Assembly (NCBI RefSeq): GCF_028583545.1
Contig: NZ_CP087106.1
Coordinates: forward strand, 4,832,501-4,896,500
Direction: 5' to 3'
DNA length: 64,000 nt
Origin: Methylobacterium sp. NMS14P
Lineage (GTDB): Bacteria > Pseudomonadota > Alphaproteobacteria > Rhizobiales > Beijerinckiaceae
In this document: positions 8,648 through 17,430 of the stretch, piece by piece
How the letters are laid out: every line of letters begins with the position of its first letter
Numbering within the stretch: position 1 is the first letter of the stretch
The notes under the pieces: model-generated
Seen by the model: the letters and a program-made list of their open reading frames with translations, nothing else
What the model was told of the DNA's origin: nothing
Database searches by the model: none
Made by a program: the position numbers and the translations under genes

Positions 8648-9481
8648 GTGCGTATCCAAGCCCATCCGGCGCGCCCGAGCCCGCGATCGGGCCTCCGATC
8701 AGGCCTCCTCGGCACCCTCGGTGCGCTCGGTGTTCTCGGCGTCCCCGTCGCCCAGGCAGCCCCGGATTGCGCCGCGAGCCGGGGCAGGGTCGAGACACTG
8801 ATCTGTGCCGATCCCGCCCTGACGCGGCTGGACGACGAACTCAGGCGCCTGTTCGACAGGATCGTGGACGAGACGCGCGGGGTCGACGGCGAGACCGGCC
8901 GGGCGATCGACACCTTCGGCGCGGACCACGCGCGCTGGCGCGCGCAGGTCCGCGACGCCTGCCCGGACACGGCCTGCCTGACGCGGGCCTACACCGCGCG
9001 GATCGCGCAGGTCCGGCACGACTGGAGCCGGGCGCTGTCGGACACGCCGGCGCTGCGGCACGTGGTCAACGCCCGTTTCGGCTTCTCCGTCGACGTGCCC
9101 GCCGACCTCGTCGCGGAGCCGCCGCCGGACAACGGCGACGGGCAGGTCTTCCGCTCGGCCGACGGCCACCTGCACCTGACGGTGTCGGGCCTGAACGCCG
9201 TGATCGACCAGGATCTCGACGCCGTCGTGGCCGCGGATCGGAAGACCTGCCTGCGGCAGCCGCCCGAGTACGCGGCGCGCAGGCCCGGCTGGATCGTGCT
9301 CTCCTGCACGACGGCGGCCGGAAGCCTGTACCGGAAGACCCTCCTGTCGGGCGGCCGCGGCGGCGCCTTCGTGACCCTGCGCGTCCGCTACCCCGCGGAC
9401 GAGGAGGCGCGATGGCGCGCGGCCGTCACCATGGCCGCGACCTCGCTGCGCCTGACGGAACCGGGCCGGAGCACCCGCTGA
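8648..9481 (+). CDS. Exported protein with LprI-like (DUF1311) domain
   Basis: 277 residues from a GTG start at 8648, chosen because AGGAGGGA lies 5-12 bases upstream and a signal peptide follows at once (hydrophobic stretch ending VPVAQA, cleavage before APDCAAS). Residues about 38-120 match the LprI/DUF1311 pattern with two Cys pairs (C-X-S...LICAD and CPDTACL). A second region (about 135-275) begins ARFGFSVDVP and has two further Cys; I do not recognise it. LprI proteins include lysozyme inhibitors in mycobacteria; whether this one inhibits anything is unknown. Probably periplasmic. Confidence 0.75.
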   Translation: MRIQAHPARPSPRSGLRSGLLGTLGALGVLGVPVAQAAPDCAASRGRVETLICADPALTRLDDELRRLFDRIVDETRGVDGETGRAIDTFGADHARWRAQVRDACPDTACLTRAYTARIAQVRHDWSRALSDTPALRHVVNARFGFSVDVPADLVAEPPPDNGDGQVFRSADGHLHLTVSGLNAVIDQDLDAVVAADRKTCLRQPPEYAARRPGWIVLSCTTAAGSLYRKTLLSGGRGGAFVTLRVRYPADEEARWRAAVTMAATSLRLTEPGRSTR

Positions 9482-9503
9482 CGGAGGCCCTGACGCGCAC
9501 CGG

Positions 9504-10469
9504 TCACCGAGAGAAGGTCGTGGCGGTCTGCGCGGTCGAGACCATCATGTTGTAGTCGTTCACGATCCAGGTCACGTCGCGCCCGGCGCCGCGCCGGGCG
9601 TCGCCCCTGGCCTTGGCGAGCTTGTCGTCGAACTCGCGCAGCTTGCCCAGGAGCGCGCGCGGCCGGCTCTCGAACACGTGGAAGGAGTTCGGGTTGGCGG
9701 CGCTGTACCCGTCCATGTCCTTCACGGCGACGGCGTAGCGCCCGAGCGCGGCGTCGAAGGCCGCCATGTCGACGACCGGCCTGGCGTCGGTGGGCAGCAG
9801 GTCCATGACCTTGCGGCAGGCGGTCATCACGTTCGCGACGTGCCAGCGCGCCTTGCGGCCCTCCCGCGCCTCGAGGGCGGCGAGTTCCAGCGCGTCGCTC
9901 TTCTCCTTCTCGACCCGCAGCGCGGCGTCGACCTTGGCGCGCGCCGCCAGGAAGGCCGGCCCCGCGACGGCGAGCTTGGCGTGGAGCGCCTTGCCCTGCT
10001 CCATCTTGTCCGCGCGGTAATCCTGCCGCTCGTAGTAGCCCTCCGCCTCGGTGACCGTCGGGGCGAGCGCCTGATAGGCGGCGATGTAACTCTTCACGGC
10101 ACCGTCGAGGTCCGGCATCGCGGGGGGCTGCGCGGTCGCGGCCTCCGCCTTCGCGATCTCGCCGCGCACGTCGTAGAGCCCGTAGAGGCCGTAGATGATC
10201 CGCTCGCGGCCGGTCGGGCCGGTCTTCATGTTGACCCAGCTCTGATAGCGGCTGAGCGATTCCTGCGCCCGCAGGGTCCGGTTGAGGAGGCCGACATAGG
10301 CGTTGAGCTTGCGGATCGTCTCCTGCGCGGGATCGCTCTCGGGCCTGGTCGCCGGACCCGCCGGTGCCGGGGCGGGGGTCTGAGCGGGGGCCTGCGCGCG
10401 GGCCGGGGCGGCGGCGAGCAGCGCGGCCAGCATCAACCAAGTCGTCGTTCTCAGGGTCGTCGCTCTCAT
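9504..10469 (-). CDS. DUF3829-family exported protein
   Basis: 321 residues. The start at 10469 (MRATTLRTTTW) is supported by GGAGGAT about 13 bases upstream and by an immediate signal peptide ending APARAQA; a longer upstream frame is ignored. A Pro/Ala-rich linker precedes an all-helical domain with the phrases LNAYVGLLNRTL, YIAAYQALAPTV and YNMMVSTAQT that match DUF3829, a family of unknown function. Likely periplasmic. It converges with the LprI-like gene (22-base gap) and is not in an operon. Confidence 0.75.
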   Translation of the reverse strand: MRATTLRTTTWLMLAALLAAAPARAQAPAQTPAPAPAGPATRPESDPAQETIRKLNAYVGLLNRTLRAQESLSRYQSWVNMKTGPTGRERIIYGLYGLYDVRGEIAKAEAATAQPPAMPDLDGAVKSYIAAYQALAPTVTEAEGYYERQDYRADKMEQGKALHAKLAVAGPAFLAARAKVDAALRVEKEKSDALELAALEAREGRKARWHVANVMTACRKVMDLLPTDARPVVDMAAFDAALGRYAVAVKDMDGYSAANPNSFHVFESRPRALLGKLREFDDKLAKARGDARRGAGRDVTWIVNDYNMMVSTAQTATTFSR

Positions 10470-10761
10470 GGGCGCGGGGGATCCTCCGGATGGGTTCTGC
10501 CCGTGTAGCGGGCGTTCGGCGTGAAGACCAGACGCAGGCTCTGGTGCCTTGCGCCCAATAGATCGCTCGGGATCGACAGCGACGCGTCTATCGGAGAGAT
10601 CGACGATCACATCTCCGGTCATCGCCACCGGGACGATGATCTCGCGCGACGTCGGAGATCGAGGCCGGGAAAGTCTATCGCGGCGCCCGGACGCCGCTCC
10701 CCGGACAGGCGGCGCGAGGCCGTCTCGTCCCGCGAAGGCGGATCGGGTAGAGGATCGGCCG

Positions 10762-11358
10762 ATGCTCGACGGCCATCCCCGCATCCTGGCTGACCTGCGT
10801 GCCCGGCTGGCCGAGCCGCACCGCGTCTATCACGGCCAGGCCCATATCGACGCGCTCCTGGCGGCGTTTCGCGCCCGCCGCGGGACGGTCCGGCATCCCG
10901 ACGCGGTCGAACTGGCGATCTGGTTCCACGACGCCGTCTACCGGCCGGGCGCCCCGGACAACGAGCGGCGCAGCGCCGCGCTCCTGCGGACGCTGCTGGA
11001 GGGCGCGGTCCCGGCGCCCGCGCTGGCGGCGGCCGAGACGATGATCCTGGCGACCGAGCGGCACGCCGTCCCGGACGGTCTCCCGGCCGCGCTCGCCGCG
11101 GACGTCGCGCTCTTCCTCGACCTGGACATGGCGATCCTGGGGGCGCAGCCCGCCGCCTACGACGGCTACGCCGCCGGCGTGGCGCGGGAATTCGTCCCGG
11201 TCGTGGGCGCGGCCGCCTACCGGCAGGGGCGCGCCGCCTTCCTGCGGGGGGCCCTCGAATCCGGCCGGCCGCTGTTCGTCACCGACCGGGCCCGGGCGGA
11301 GCTGGAGGGGCCGGCGCGGTCGAACATGCGGCGGGAGCTCGACGCACTGGGCCGGTGA
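10762..11358 (+). CDS. Predicted HD-domain metal-dependent hydrolase
   Basis: 198 residues. The order H..YHGQAHIDALL, then IWFHDAVY (His-Asp pair), then a later LDLDMAILG matches the family of predicted metal-dependent HD phosphohydrolases that are about 200 residues long. Cytoplasmic, no signal peptide. Substrate unknown; no partner gene next to it. The ATG at 10762 is preferred over upstream in-frame ATGs because conservation starts here. Confidence 0.8.
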   Translation: MLDGHPRILADLRARLAEPHRVYHGQAHIDALLAAFRARRGTVRHPDAVELAIWFHDAVYRPGAPDNERRSAALLRTLLEGAVPAPALAAAETMILATERHAVPDGLPAALAADVALFLDLDMAILGAQPAAYDGYAAGVAREFVPVVGAAAYRQGRAAFLRGALESGRPLFVTDRARAELEGPARSNMRRELDALGR

Positions 11359-11376
11359 CCGGTGACTCGGGCCCGG

Positions 11377-12537
11377 TCAGGGCGCGATGAGGTGCGGCAC
11401 GAACCGGGCCCGATCGGTCGTGATGAGGCCGTCCGACTCGCGCACGCACAGGCCGGCGGGCCGGTCGCCGACCATCCAGCTGCCGACCAGCGCGCGGCGG
11501 CCCGCGAAGTCGGGCAGCGCGGCCAGGGCCTGCCGCACGTAGCCCTCGCCGCCGTAGGGCCCCTCGTCGCGCGCCGCGACGGCGCCGTCGCGCACGATCA
11601 GCACGTTGGCGCCCTCGCGCCCGTAGAGGGGCTTCTTCACGAAGCTCCGGCCCAGCGCGGCCTTGGCGGGGTCCTCCTCGAAGAAGGTCGGCAGCAGGTT
11701 GGGATGGCCCGGCGCCATCGCCCAGAGATGCGCCAGCAGCCCCTTGTTGGAGAGCACCGCCTTCCAGGGCGGCTCCAGGAACCGGGTCGTGGCCGAACCG
11801 ACCGCGCGGCCGAACGGGTCGGCGAACATCCACTCCCACGGGTAGAGCTTGAACAGGCAGCCGATCGGGGCGCCGGCCGCGTCCACGAAGCGCCCGTCCC
11901 GGTCGAGCCCGATCGCCTCGACCGGCAGGAAGGGGGCGGCGCGGCCGGCCTGGAGCGCGCAGTCCTGGAGATAGGCGAGCGTGCCGCGATCCTCCGGCGC
12001 GTCGGGGAAGCCCGCGAAGGCGACGCCTTCCGGGGGCGCCACCGCGGCGAGGCGCGCCACCAGCGCCTCGTGCAGGGTGTTGAACTGGTCGGCGCCGGCG
12101 GGGAGGCGTCCCCGCGCCAGCCCGTCCTCCAGCCACAGCCACTGGAAGACCGCGCTCTCGTAGAGGGCGGTGGGCGTGTCGGCGTTGTACTCGAGGAGCT
12201 TGGCCGGCCCGTCGCCCCCGTAGCTGAAGTCGAAGCGCCCGTAGAGGCTGGGATCGCGCCGGTCCCAGCTCGCCCGGATCGCGTCCCAGGCGTGCTCGGG
12301 GATCCGCAGCGAGGCGAGGATCGCCGCGTCCCGGACCGCCCGGTCCACGAAGGCGAGGCAGAGGTCGTGCAGCGCGGCGCTCGGCGCCTCGATGGCGTCC
12401 TCGATCTCCGCGAGGCTGAAGGCGTAGTAGGCGCTCTCGTCCCAGTAGGGGGCGCCGTCGAACGTGTGGAAGGTGAAGCCGGCGCGCGCGGCGTGGAGCC
12501 GCCAGTCGGGCCGCTCCGGGATCGGCACGCGGCGCAT
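11377..12537 (-). CDS. Glutathionylspermidine synthase-like ATP-grasp protein (YgiC/YjfC type)
   Basis: 386 residues. It resembles the synthetase half of glutathionylspermidine synthase: FDFSYGGDGPAKLLEYNADTPT, FKLYPWEWMF, FVKKPLYGREGANV (ATP-grasp lysine and loop) and GSWMVGDRPAGLCVRE near the C-terminus. Members of this family joined to YgiB-type proteins are of unknown substrate; ATP-dependent amide ligation is inferred. The ATG at 12537 overlaps the stop of the DUF1190 gene (TGATG), so the genes are coupled. With DUF350 and DUF1190 it forms the widely seen three-gene envelope operon. Confidence 0.9.
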   Translation of the reverse strand: MRRVPIPERPDWRLHAARAGFTFHTFDGAPYWDESAYYAFSLAEIEDAIEAPSAALHDLCLAFVDRAVRDAAILASLRIPEHAWDAIRASWDRRDPSLYGRFDFSYGGDGPAKLLEYNADTPTALYESAVFQWLWLEDGLARGRLPAGADQFNTLHEALVARLAAVAPPEGVAFAGFPDAPEDRGTLAYLQDCALQAGRAAPFLPVEAIGLDRDGRFVDAAGAPIGCLFKLYPWEWMFADPFGRAVGSATTRFLEPPWKAVLSNKGLLAHLWAMAPGHPNLLPTFFEEDPAKAALGRSFVKKPLYGREGANVLIVRDGAVAARDEGPYGGEGYVRQALAALPDFAGRRALVGSWMVGDRPAGLCVRESDGLITTDRARFVPHLIAP

Positions 12538-13247
12538 CAGCCGCCCCCGGATCCGCCCGCGCGGCCGCCCGAGCCTCCGGAGAACGCCGTCGCCCGCCCG
12601 GTGCCGCCGAAGCCGCCGCGGCTGACCGTGCGCGGGGTCGCGCTCGTGGTGCGGGCGACCGAGGCGGGGACGTGGACCCGCGAGACGCCGCCCGCGTAGG
12701 CGACCCGCCCGCCCGCACCGGTGCAGTAGCCGCCCCCGTGCCCGGCCGTCGCGGCCCCGGCCTCGTCGCGCTCCTCCTCGGGCGCGTGCGGGTAGAGCGG
12801 CTGGACCGGCAGGTCCTGCGCGTCCGTGCGCCCCATCATGAAGGCGGCCATCACCGGCAGGTAGCGGCCGCGCGCGGCCTCCGTGACCTGCGCGCCCGGG
12901 GTGCAGCCGCCGGTCCCGTGGTGGCGCTGGCAATCAGCCTCGGTCTCGTAGCGCGGCGCCGTCGCCGCGTAGGTCTCCTGCGCGCTCGTGTAGGCGGCGA
13001 TGCAGGCTTCGGCGCCGCGCAGCTGCTGGGCGATGCAGGCGCCGAGCGTCCCGTAGACGAGCGCCTCCTCCTCCCGCTGGGACGGGTCGAGGCCGCCGAG
13101 CGTCAGGGCGGCCGCGCCGGCGCCCGCGACCAGGACCAGCGACACGGCGGCCGAGCGCTTGGAGCGGCGGGTGGCGGCGAAGCCGGCCCCGGGCCCGCCG
13201 GCGGCGTCGCCGGAGGCTGCGTCGGGACGTGGCGCGGTCTCCGTCAC
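12537..13247 (-). CDS. DUF1190 (YgiB-type) protein
   Basis: 236 residues. A transmembrane or lipoprotein-like segment at about 33-52 (SAAVSLVLVAGAGAAAL) follows a cytoplasmic N-terminus with RRSKR. A Cys-containing domain comes next (ACIAQQ, EACIAAYTSA, ADCQRHHGTGGC), characteristic of DUF1190/YgiB. The C-terminal 40 residues are a Ser/Gly/Arg-rich tail (SRGGFGGTGRATAFSGG). Middle gene of the DUF350-DUF1190-ATP-grasp operon: 7 bases after the first gene and overlapping the third. Function unknown; envelope location is inferred. Confidence 0.85.
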   Translation of the reverse strand: MTETAPRPDAASGDAAGGPGAGFAATRRSKRSAAVSLVLVAGAGAAALTLGGLDPSQREEEALVYGTLGACIAQQLRGAEACIAAYTSAQETYAATAPRYETEADCQRHHGTGGCTPGAQVTEAARGRYLPVMAAFMMGRTDAQDLPVQPLYPHAPEEERDEAGAATAGHGGGYCTGAGGRVAYAGGVSRVHVPASVARTTSATPRTVSRGGFGGTGRATAFSGGSGGRAGGSGGG

Positions 13248-13254
13248 CGGCGCC

Positions 13255-13653
13255 TCAATAGGTCATCGAGGCGGCGTTCACGACGCCGCCCGCCAGCGAG
13301 GCCGCGCCGAGGAGGATCGCGGCGGCGGCGCGGTCCTCCTCGATGCGCCGCGACAGGTCCGGCACCGCGAGGCGCACGAGCCAGTAGATCGCGATCTGGA
13401 TCACCAGGGCGATCAGCCCCCAGATCAGGCAGTCGAGCAGCGACCGCGCGTTGTAGATCGCCACCGCCAGCGGCAGCGTGAAGCCGACCAGGCTCCCGCC
13501 CAGCGCGACGGCGGCCGCCGTCACGTCCCGGCGGATCAGCGCGAGCTCGTTGTGCGCGGTGGCGAGGGTGTAGATCAGCAGGTAGAGGCCGGTCAGCCCG
13601 GTCGCGGTGCCGAGATAGAGCAGGAAGTCGGGCAGTCCGGAGACCAGGGTCAC
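13255..13653 (-). CDS. DUF350 membrane protein
   Basis: 132 residues from a GTG at 13653. Four hydrophobic segments are visible: LLYLGTATGLTGLYLLIYTL, ALGGSLVGFTLPLAVAIYNA, LIWGLIALVIQIAIYWLVRL and AAILLGAASLAGGVV, with the conserved TAHNE and the central charged loop typical of DUF350/YjfL inner-membrane proteins. The GTG was preferred over an upstream ATG at 13722 because it gives the usual family length and follows a GGTGGG-like ribosome site. First gene of the operon with DUF1190 and the ATP-grasp gene. Confidence 0.8.
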   Translation of the reverse strand: MTLVSGLPDFLLYLGTATGLTGLYLLIYTLATAHNELALIRRDVTAAAVALGGSLVGFTLPLAVAIYNARSLLDCLIWGLIALVIQIAIYWLVRLAVPDLSRRIEEDRAAAAILLGAASLAGGVVNAASMTY

Positions 13654-13887
13654 GCAAGACCCACCGTCTCGCCGGCCCCGATCGTCGCGCGCGCCGCCAT
13701 CGGACAGGTCTTCGGGTCGCATCGCCCGACGCGCGAGGCGAATGTCGGGGCTGATTGCTGCGCGCGGAACCGATTCACACGCGCGAATCCACGCAATTTC
13801 CCGCGCGGTGTCAAGCTTGTCGCGGATTTCAGAGAGTTAGACTGGTGGCAATACGCCGAAGCCCGGCCCGTGTCGGCGGATCGGGCG

Positions 13888-14778
13888 CTACCAGACCAGC
13901 CGCTCGATCACCGCGTCCGGATGCACCGCCTGCCGGCCGAGCCATTCCGCCACGTCGCCCAGCCGGTGATGCGCGGCCGTGACGCCGAGTTCCTCCGCGT
14001 GGATGCCGCGGGCCACCAGCAGGCTGGCGATGCCGAAGCCGCGGGCGCCGGCGATGTCGGTGCGGATCGCGTCGCCGATCGCCAGGACCCGCGCCGGATC
14101 CACCGGGGCCCCGGTGAGCGCGGCCCCCTTGGCGAGCGCCGCCTCGTAGACCGGGCGGTGCGGCTTGCCGGCGTAGACCACGGGGCCGCCGATCTCCGCG
14201 TAGGCCGCCGCGAGCAGGCCCGCGCAGGGGATCAGGCGGTTGCCGCTCTCCACGACGAGGTCGGGATTGGCGCAGATCATCGTCAGCCCGCGGGCCGCCA
14301 GGCGCTCCAGCTCCGGCCGGTAATCGTCGGGGGTCTCGCTGCGGTCGTCGAACAGGCCGGTGCAGACGACGAGGTCGGCCTCCGGCTCCGGGACGAGGCT
14401 GAGGTCGAGCCCCTGGAAGATGCCGAGGTCGCGCTCCGGCCCGAGATGCCGGATCCGGGCACCCGGGCGCGCGGCGATCAGGTCGTGGGTGAGGTCGCCC
14501 GATGTCAGGATCGCGTCGTAGGCCTCCCGCGGCACGCCGAACCGGTCGAGGATGCGGCCGACGCCGTCGCCGGGCCGGGGCGCGTTCGAGACGAGGACGA
14601 CCCGGCGCGGCCGCGCGCCCGGGAGGCCGCGGAACCGGATCAGCGCCTCGCCGGCGGCCGTGTGGGCCTTCTGGCCGTCGTGCAGCACGCCCCAGACGTC
14701 GCAGAGGATCAGGTCGTACCGGTCGGCGACCTCGGCGAGGCCCTGGAGGGTCGGGATCGGCGCGGGGGTGGTGCTCAT
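13888..14778 (-). CDS. HAD-superfamily hydrolase, subfamily IIA
   Basis: 296 residues. Motif 1 is LILCDVWGVLHDG (nucleophile Asp-X-Trp/Asp region), the motif 2 Ser/Thr lies in VVLVSNAPRP, motif 3 in YAGKPHRPVYEAAL, and motif 4 in VLAIGDAIRTDIAGARGFG. The cap arrangement and length match the IIA family that includes NagD and p-nitrophenylphosphatase-like enzymes. Substrate unknown; sugar- or nucleotide-phosphate hydrolysis is likely. The ATG at 14778 follows a GGACCTCCC stretch. No operon: a hairpin lies between it and the esterase gene upstream. Confidence 0.85.
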   Translation of the reverse strand: MSTTPAPIPTLQGLAEVADRYDLILCDVWGVLHDGQKAHTAAGEALIRFRGLPGARPRRVVLVSNAPRPGDGVGRILDRFGVPREAYDAILTSGDLTHDLIAARPGARIRHLGPERDLGIFQGLDLSLVPEPEADLVVCTGLFDDRSETPDDYRPELERLAARGLTMICANPDLVVESGNRLIPCAGLLAAAYAEIGGPVVYAGKPHRPVYEAALAKGAALTGAPVDPARVLAIGDAIRTDIAGARGFGIASLLVARGIHAEELGVTAAHHRLGDVAEWLGRQAVHPDAVIERLVW

Positions 14779-14793
14779 GGGAGGTCCTGGATG

Positions 14794-14814
14794 CAAAAGG
14801 TCCGGGACCTTTTG
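14794..14814. terminator. Hairpin between esterase and HAD genes
   Basis: CAAAAGGTC, three bases CGG, then GACCTTTTG: a perfect 9-base inverted repeat with A/T-rich outer ends, just upstream of the HAD gene and 81 bases after the esterase stop. It may terminate the leftward esterase transcript; with AAAA/TTTT inside the stem it could work both ways. A second GC-rich palindrome (CAGGG/CCCTG) lies at about 14819-14840. Confidence 0.4.
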
Positions 14815-14894
14815 TGGGAGCAGGGCAGCGCCCTGCGATACAGCAGGGCCGCGCCCTGACAACCCGCCGGGGCGCGCGGCCCTCCGGAAACCCC

Positions 14895-16127
14895 TTACGG
14901 GCGCCCCGCCGGTCCCAGCCGGTGCTCGGCGAAGAAGTCGAGCATCGCCCGGGACGCGTCGGGCCCCTCGGGATCCGTGTAGCTGCCGTCGGGGCGGCCC
15001 CCGGACCAGGCGTGGCCGGCGCCGCGCACCCGCCAATCCTCGACCACGACCCGGCCCGCCTCGTCCCGGTAGCGGGTGCGGGTGAAGGGGTGGCCGCGGC
15101 CCTCGAAGGTCTCCGACCGCGGCGTCAGCCCGGCGACCTTGGCCTGGGCCAGCACCTGGTCGGCGTTGCGCACGCTCACCGTGCCGTCGTCCTCGCCGTG
15201 GACGATGATCGTCGGGACGCGGGTGGCGGGCGCGGGGGTGCCGAAGGCCGTCGGGGCGCCGAGGCCCGGGGCGCCGACCTGCATGGCCATCAGCGCCGAG
15301 CCGAGATCCCGGGCGCAGCCGGCCGCGAGGCCCGAATGCACGCCGACGGCGGCGTAGAGATCCGGGTAGGCGCGGGCGATGTTGAGGGCGGCGGCGCCCC
15401 CCGCCGACAGGCCGGCGATGTAGACCCGGGCCGGGTCGATCGGGTGCTCCGCCATGATCGCGCGGGTGAGGCCCGCGATGATCGCCGGCTCGCCCGCGCC
15501 GCGGCCCTGGTCCCGGGGCTCGTACCAGTTCCAGCAGCGCTGGGCGTGGGCCTGGCGGCTCTGGGCCGGGTAGGCCACGAACACGCCGGCGCGCTCCGCG
15601 AGGGTGTTCATGCCGGTGCCGGCGGCGAAATCGTCCGGATTCTGCGTGCAGCCGTGCAGCATCACGATCAGCGGTGCCGCCCGGTCGGGGTGGCTCGGGA
15701 TGAACAGCTTGTACTCGCGGGTGCCGGCGGGCTCGGCATGGGTCAGGGACACGAAGCGGCCCCCGGTCCCGCCCGCCCGGTCGGCGGGCGGCGGGGCCGG
15801 CGGCCGGAGCGGGTTGCCCAGGCCCTTCAGCACCGGCGCGAGCCCGCGCACGACCTGCCCCACCACCTCGCGCATCCGCGTGCCGGACTCCGCCGCGGGA
15901 CTGCGCGTCTCGGCGGCCGGCGCGTCGCGGCGCGCGGGAGGCTGCGGCGCGGCCGACGGATCGGTGGGTGCGGGCCTCTGGCCCCCGAGGCTGCGCTGGA
16001 TGAGGGCGGTCGCCTCCTCGAGCCGGCCGAGGCCGGTCAGGCGGGTGGCCTCGATCATGTCGGCGAAGGGTGACGGGCCGGTCCTGTCGTCGCGCTGTCC
16101 GTCGCGACTGCCGAAATCCTCGGTCAT
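14895..16127 (-). CDS. PHB depolymerase-type / LpqC-like esterase
   Basis: 410 residues. An N-terminal region (1-125) has an amphipathic helix (FADMIEATRLTGLGRLEEATALIQ) and a Pro/Ala-rich linker. It is followed by an alpha/beta hydrolase with the oxyanion-type HGCTQNPDDF, the lipase box GLSAGGAAA (nucleophile Ser) and IIVHGEDDGTV (Asp), then GAGHAWSGG (His). This arrangement matches esterases of the polyhydroxybutyrate-depolymerase family, whose members in rhizobia are about 350-400 residues. No classical signal peptide is visible, which favours an intracellular or surface-associated location. The ATG at 16127 was chosen because the N-terminal helix starts there; an upstream ATG at 16298 would add unconserved residues. 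Confidence 0.85.
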   Translation of the reverse strand: MTEDFGSRDGQRDDRTGPSPFADMIEATRLTGLGRLEEATALIQRSLGGQRPAPTDPSAAPQPPARRDAPAAETRSPAAESGTRMREVVGQVVRGLAPVLKGLGNPLRPPAPPPADRAGGTGGRFVSLTHAEPAGTREYKLFIPSHPDRAAPLIVMLHGCTQNPDDFAAGTGMNTLAERAGVFVAYPAQSRQAHAQRCWNWYEPRDQGRGAGEPAIIAGLTRAIMAEHPIDPARVYIAGLSAGGAAALNIARAYPDLYAAVGVHSGLAAGCARDLGSALMAMQVGAPGLGAPTAFGTPAPATRVPTIIVHGEDDGTVSVRNADQVLAQAKVAGLTPRSETFEGRGHPFTRTRYRDEAGRVVVEDWRVRGAGHAWSGGRPDGSYTDPEGPDASRAMLDFFAEHRLGPAGRP

Positions 16128-16352
16128 GCGTGCGCGCCTCACTGCCTCAGCATCTCTCGTCACGGCCGGGTCCAGCTCGCCTGCGCCGCCCCACGGGCGT
16201 CGCACGGGCACCGCGCCGATCGGCCTTCGCCGACCCGCGAGATGGTACGCCGACGGTGTTTTGTGCATTGCAATAAACGCCCCTGTGCAATGCGGCAACA
16301 GCCGGCACAGCGCAGCAGGCGTGCGGATCGGAGAGCGGGTCAGACCGGCGGA

Positions 16353-17075
16353 TCAGGCCGGATCGTCCACCCCGATATACTCGGCCCAGATCGCGGCGGG
16401 ACCGAGGCTCGCGCGGAAGCTGTCGTGGCGGACGCGCTCCGCGTCGGTCAGGCGGCTCCGATAGGGACGGGGCGCCGCCGGGGCCGCCGCCAGGGCGGCC
16501 GATCCGGCCACCGGCGCGGCCGTCTCGGCTTCCAAGAGCCCGAGGCTGGTCTGCTTGCCGCCGAGCAGCTCGACGTAGACCTCGGCGAGGATCTGCGCGT
16601 CGAGGAGCGCCCCGTGCTTGGTGCGCCGGGTGTTGTCGATGCCGTAGCGGTTGCAGAGGGCGTCGAGGTTGTTGGCCGCGCCCGGATGCTTGCGCCGGGC
16701 CATCGGCAGGGTGTCGACCACGTCCTCCAGCTGGATCGGCGGCGGGGCGTTCGCGCCGAGCCGGGCGTACTCCATGTTGAGGAAGCCGACGTCGAACGGC
16801 GCGTTGTGGATGACGAGCCGCCCGTCGGCCAGGAAGGCCAGCAAGTCGCCGACGATCTCGGCGAAGAGCGGCTTGTCGGACAGGAACGCGTCGGACAGGC
16901 CGTGGACGTTGAACGCACCCTCGGAGACCGGCCGCTGCGGGTTGCAGTAGCGGTGGAAGGTCCGGCCGGTGGGGATGTGGTTGAGGAGCTCCACCGCGCC
17001 GATCTCGATCAGCCGGTCGCCTCCCCTCGCCTCCGTGCCGGTGGTCTCGGTGTCGAGGACGATCTCGCGCAGCAT
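16353..17075 (-). CDS. dnaQ: DNA polymerase III epsilon subunit (3'-5' exonuclease)
   Basis: 240 residues. ExoI is IVLDTETTG (D8, E10), ExoII is VIHNAPFDVGFLN and ExoIII is KHGALLDAQILAEVYVEL with His and Asp: the full DEDDh set of the proofreading exonuclease. The C-terminal part is an Ala/Pro-rich linker followed by a tail that binds the alpha subunit in the family. It is last in the leftward maf-CDF-aroE-coaE-dnaQ series, although the small gene at 17149-17364 intervenes. The pairing coaE-dnaQ is common in Alphaproteobacteria. Confidence 0.95.
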   Translation of the reverse strand: MLREIVLDTETTGTEARGGDRLIEIGAVELLNHIPTGRTFHRYCNPQRPVSEGAFNVHGLSDAFLSDKPLFAEIVGDLLAFLADGRLVIHNAPFDVGFLNMEYARLGANAPPPIQLEDVVDTLPMARRKHPGAANNLDALCNRYGIDNTRRTKHGALLDAQILAEVYVELLGGKQTSLGLLEAETAAPVAGSAALAAAPAAPRPYRSRLTDAERVRHDSFRASLGPAAIWAEYIGVDDPA

Positions 17076-17148
17076 GGGTCTCGCGACTCGCAGGGAAAGG
17101 GGGCGGACCCTAGCCGGATACGGCGGAGGGGTTAAGCTCCCGTGCCCC

Positions 17149-17364
17149 TCACCGGGACGTGTTGCGGTAGACGCAGACGGGTCCCCGGTCCTCGTAGCCG
17201 CCCGGGCAGGCGGTGACGCAGGCGCCGGCCGCGAACTTCTTCGGCGGCGGGCAGCTGGCGGCGTACTGGGCCTGCGCGGGCCCGGCCGCCAGCAGCGCGA
17301 GAAGGGTTGCGGCCCGGATGCCGCCCGACCGAATGCGATCAATCCCGCCCCAGCGCCGCGCCAT
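17149..17364 (-). CDS. Small Cys-containing exported protein, unknown
   Basis: 71 residues. The start ATG at 17364 is preferred over the one 9 bases upstream because AGGA sits 8 bases before it. A signal peptide (AATLLALLAAGPAQAQ) is followed by a mature part of about 40 residues with four Cys in the pattern SCPPPKKFAAGACVTACPGG and PVCVYR, suggesting two disulfides. I do not recognise the family. It lies between coaE and dnaQ on the same strand, where it interrupts an otherwise conserved pair. Confidence 0.6.
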   Translation of the reverse strand: MARRWGGIDRIRSGGIRAATLLALLAAGPAQAQYAASCPPPKKFAAGACVTACPGGYEDRGPVCVYRNTSR

Positions 17365-17430
17365 CACGTCCATCCTGCCGTCCGTATTCCCCCCGGAACA
17401 CAACCGCAGATATTCAATCCTCCGGGCGTT

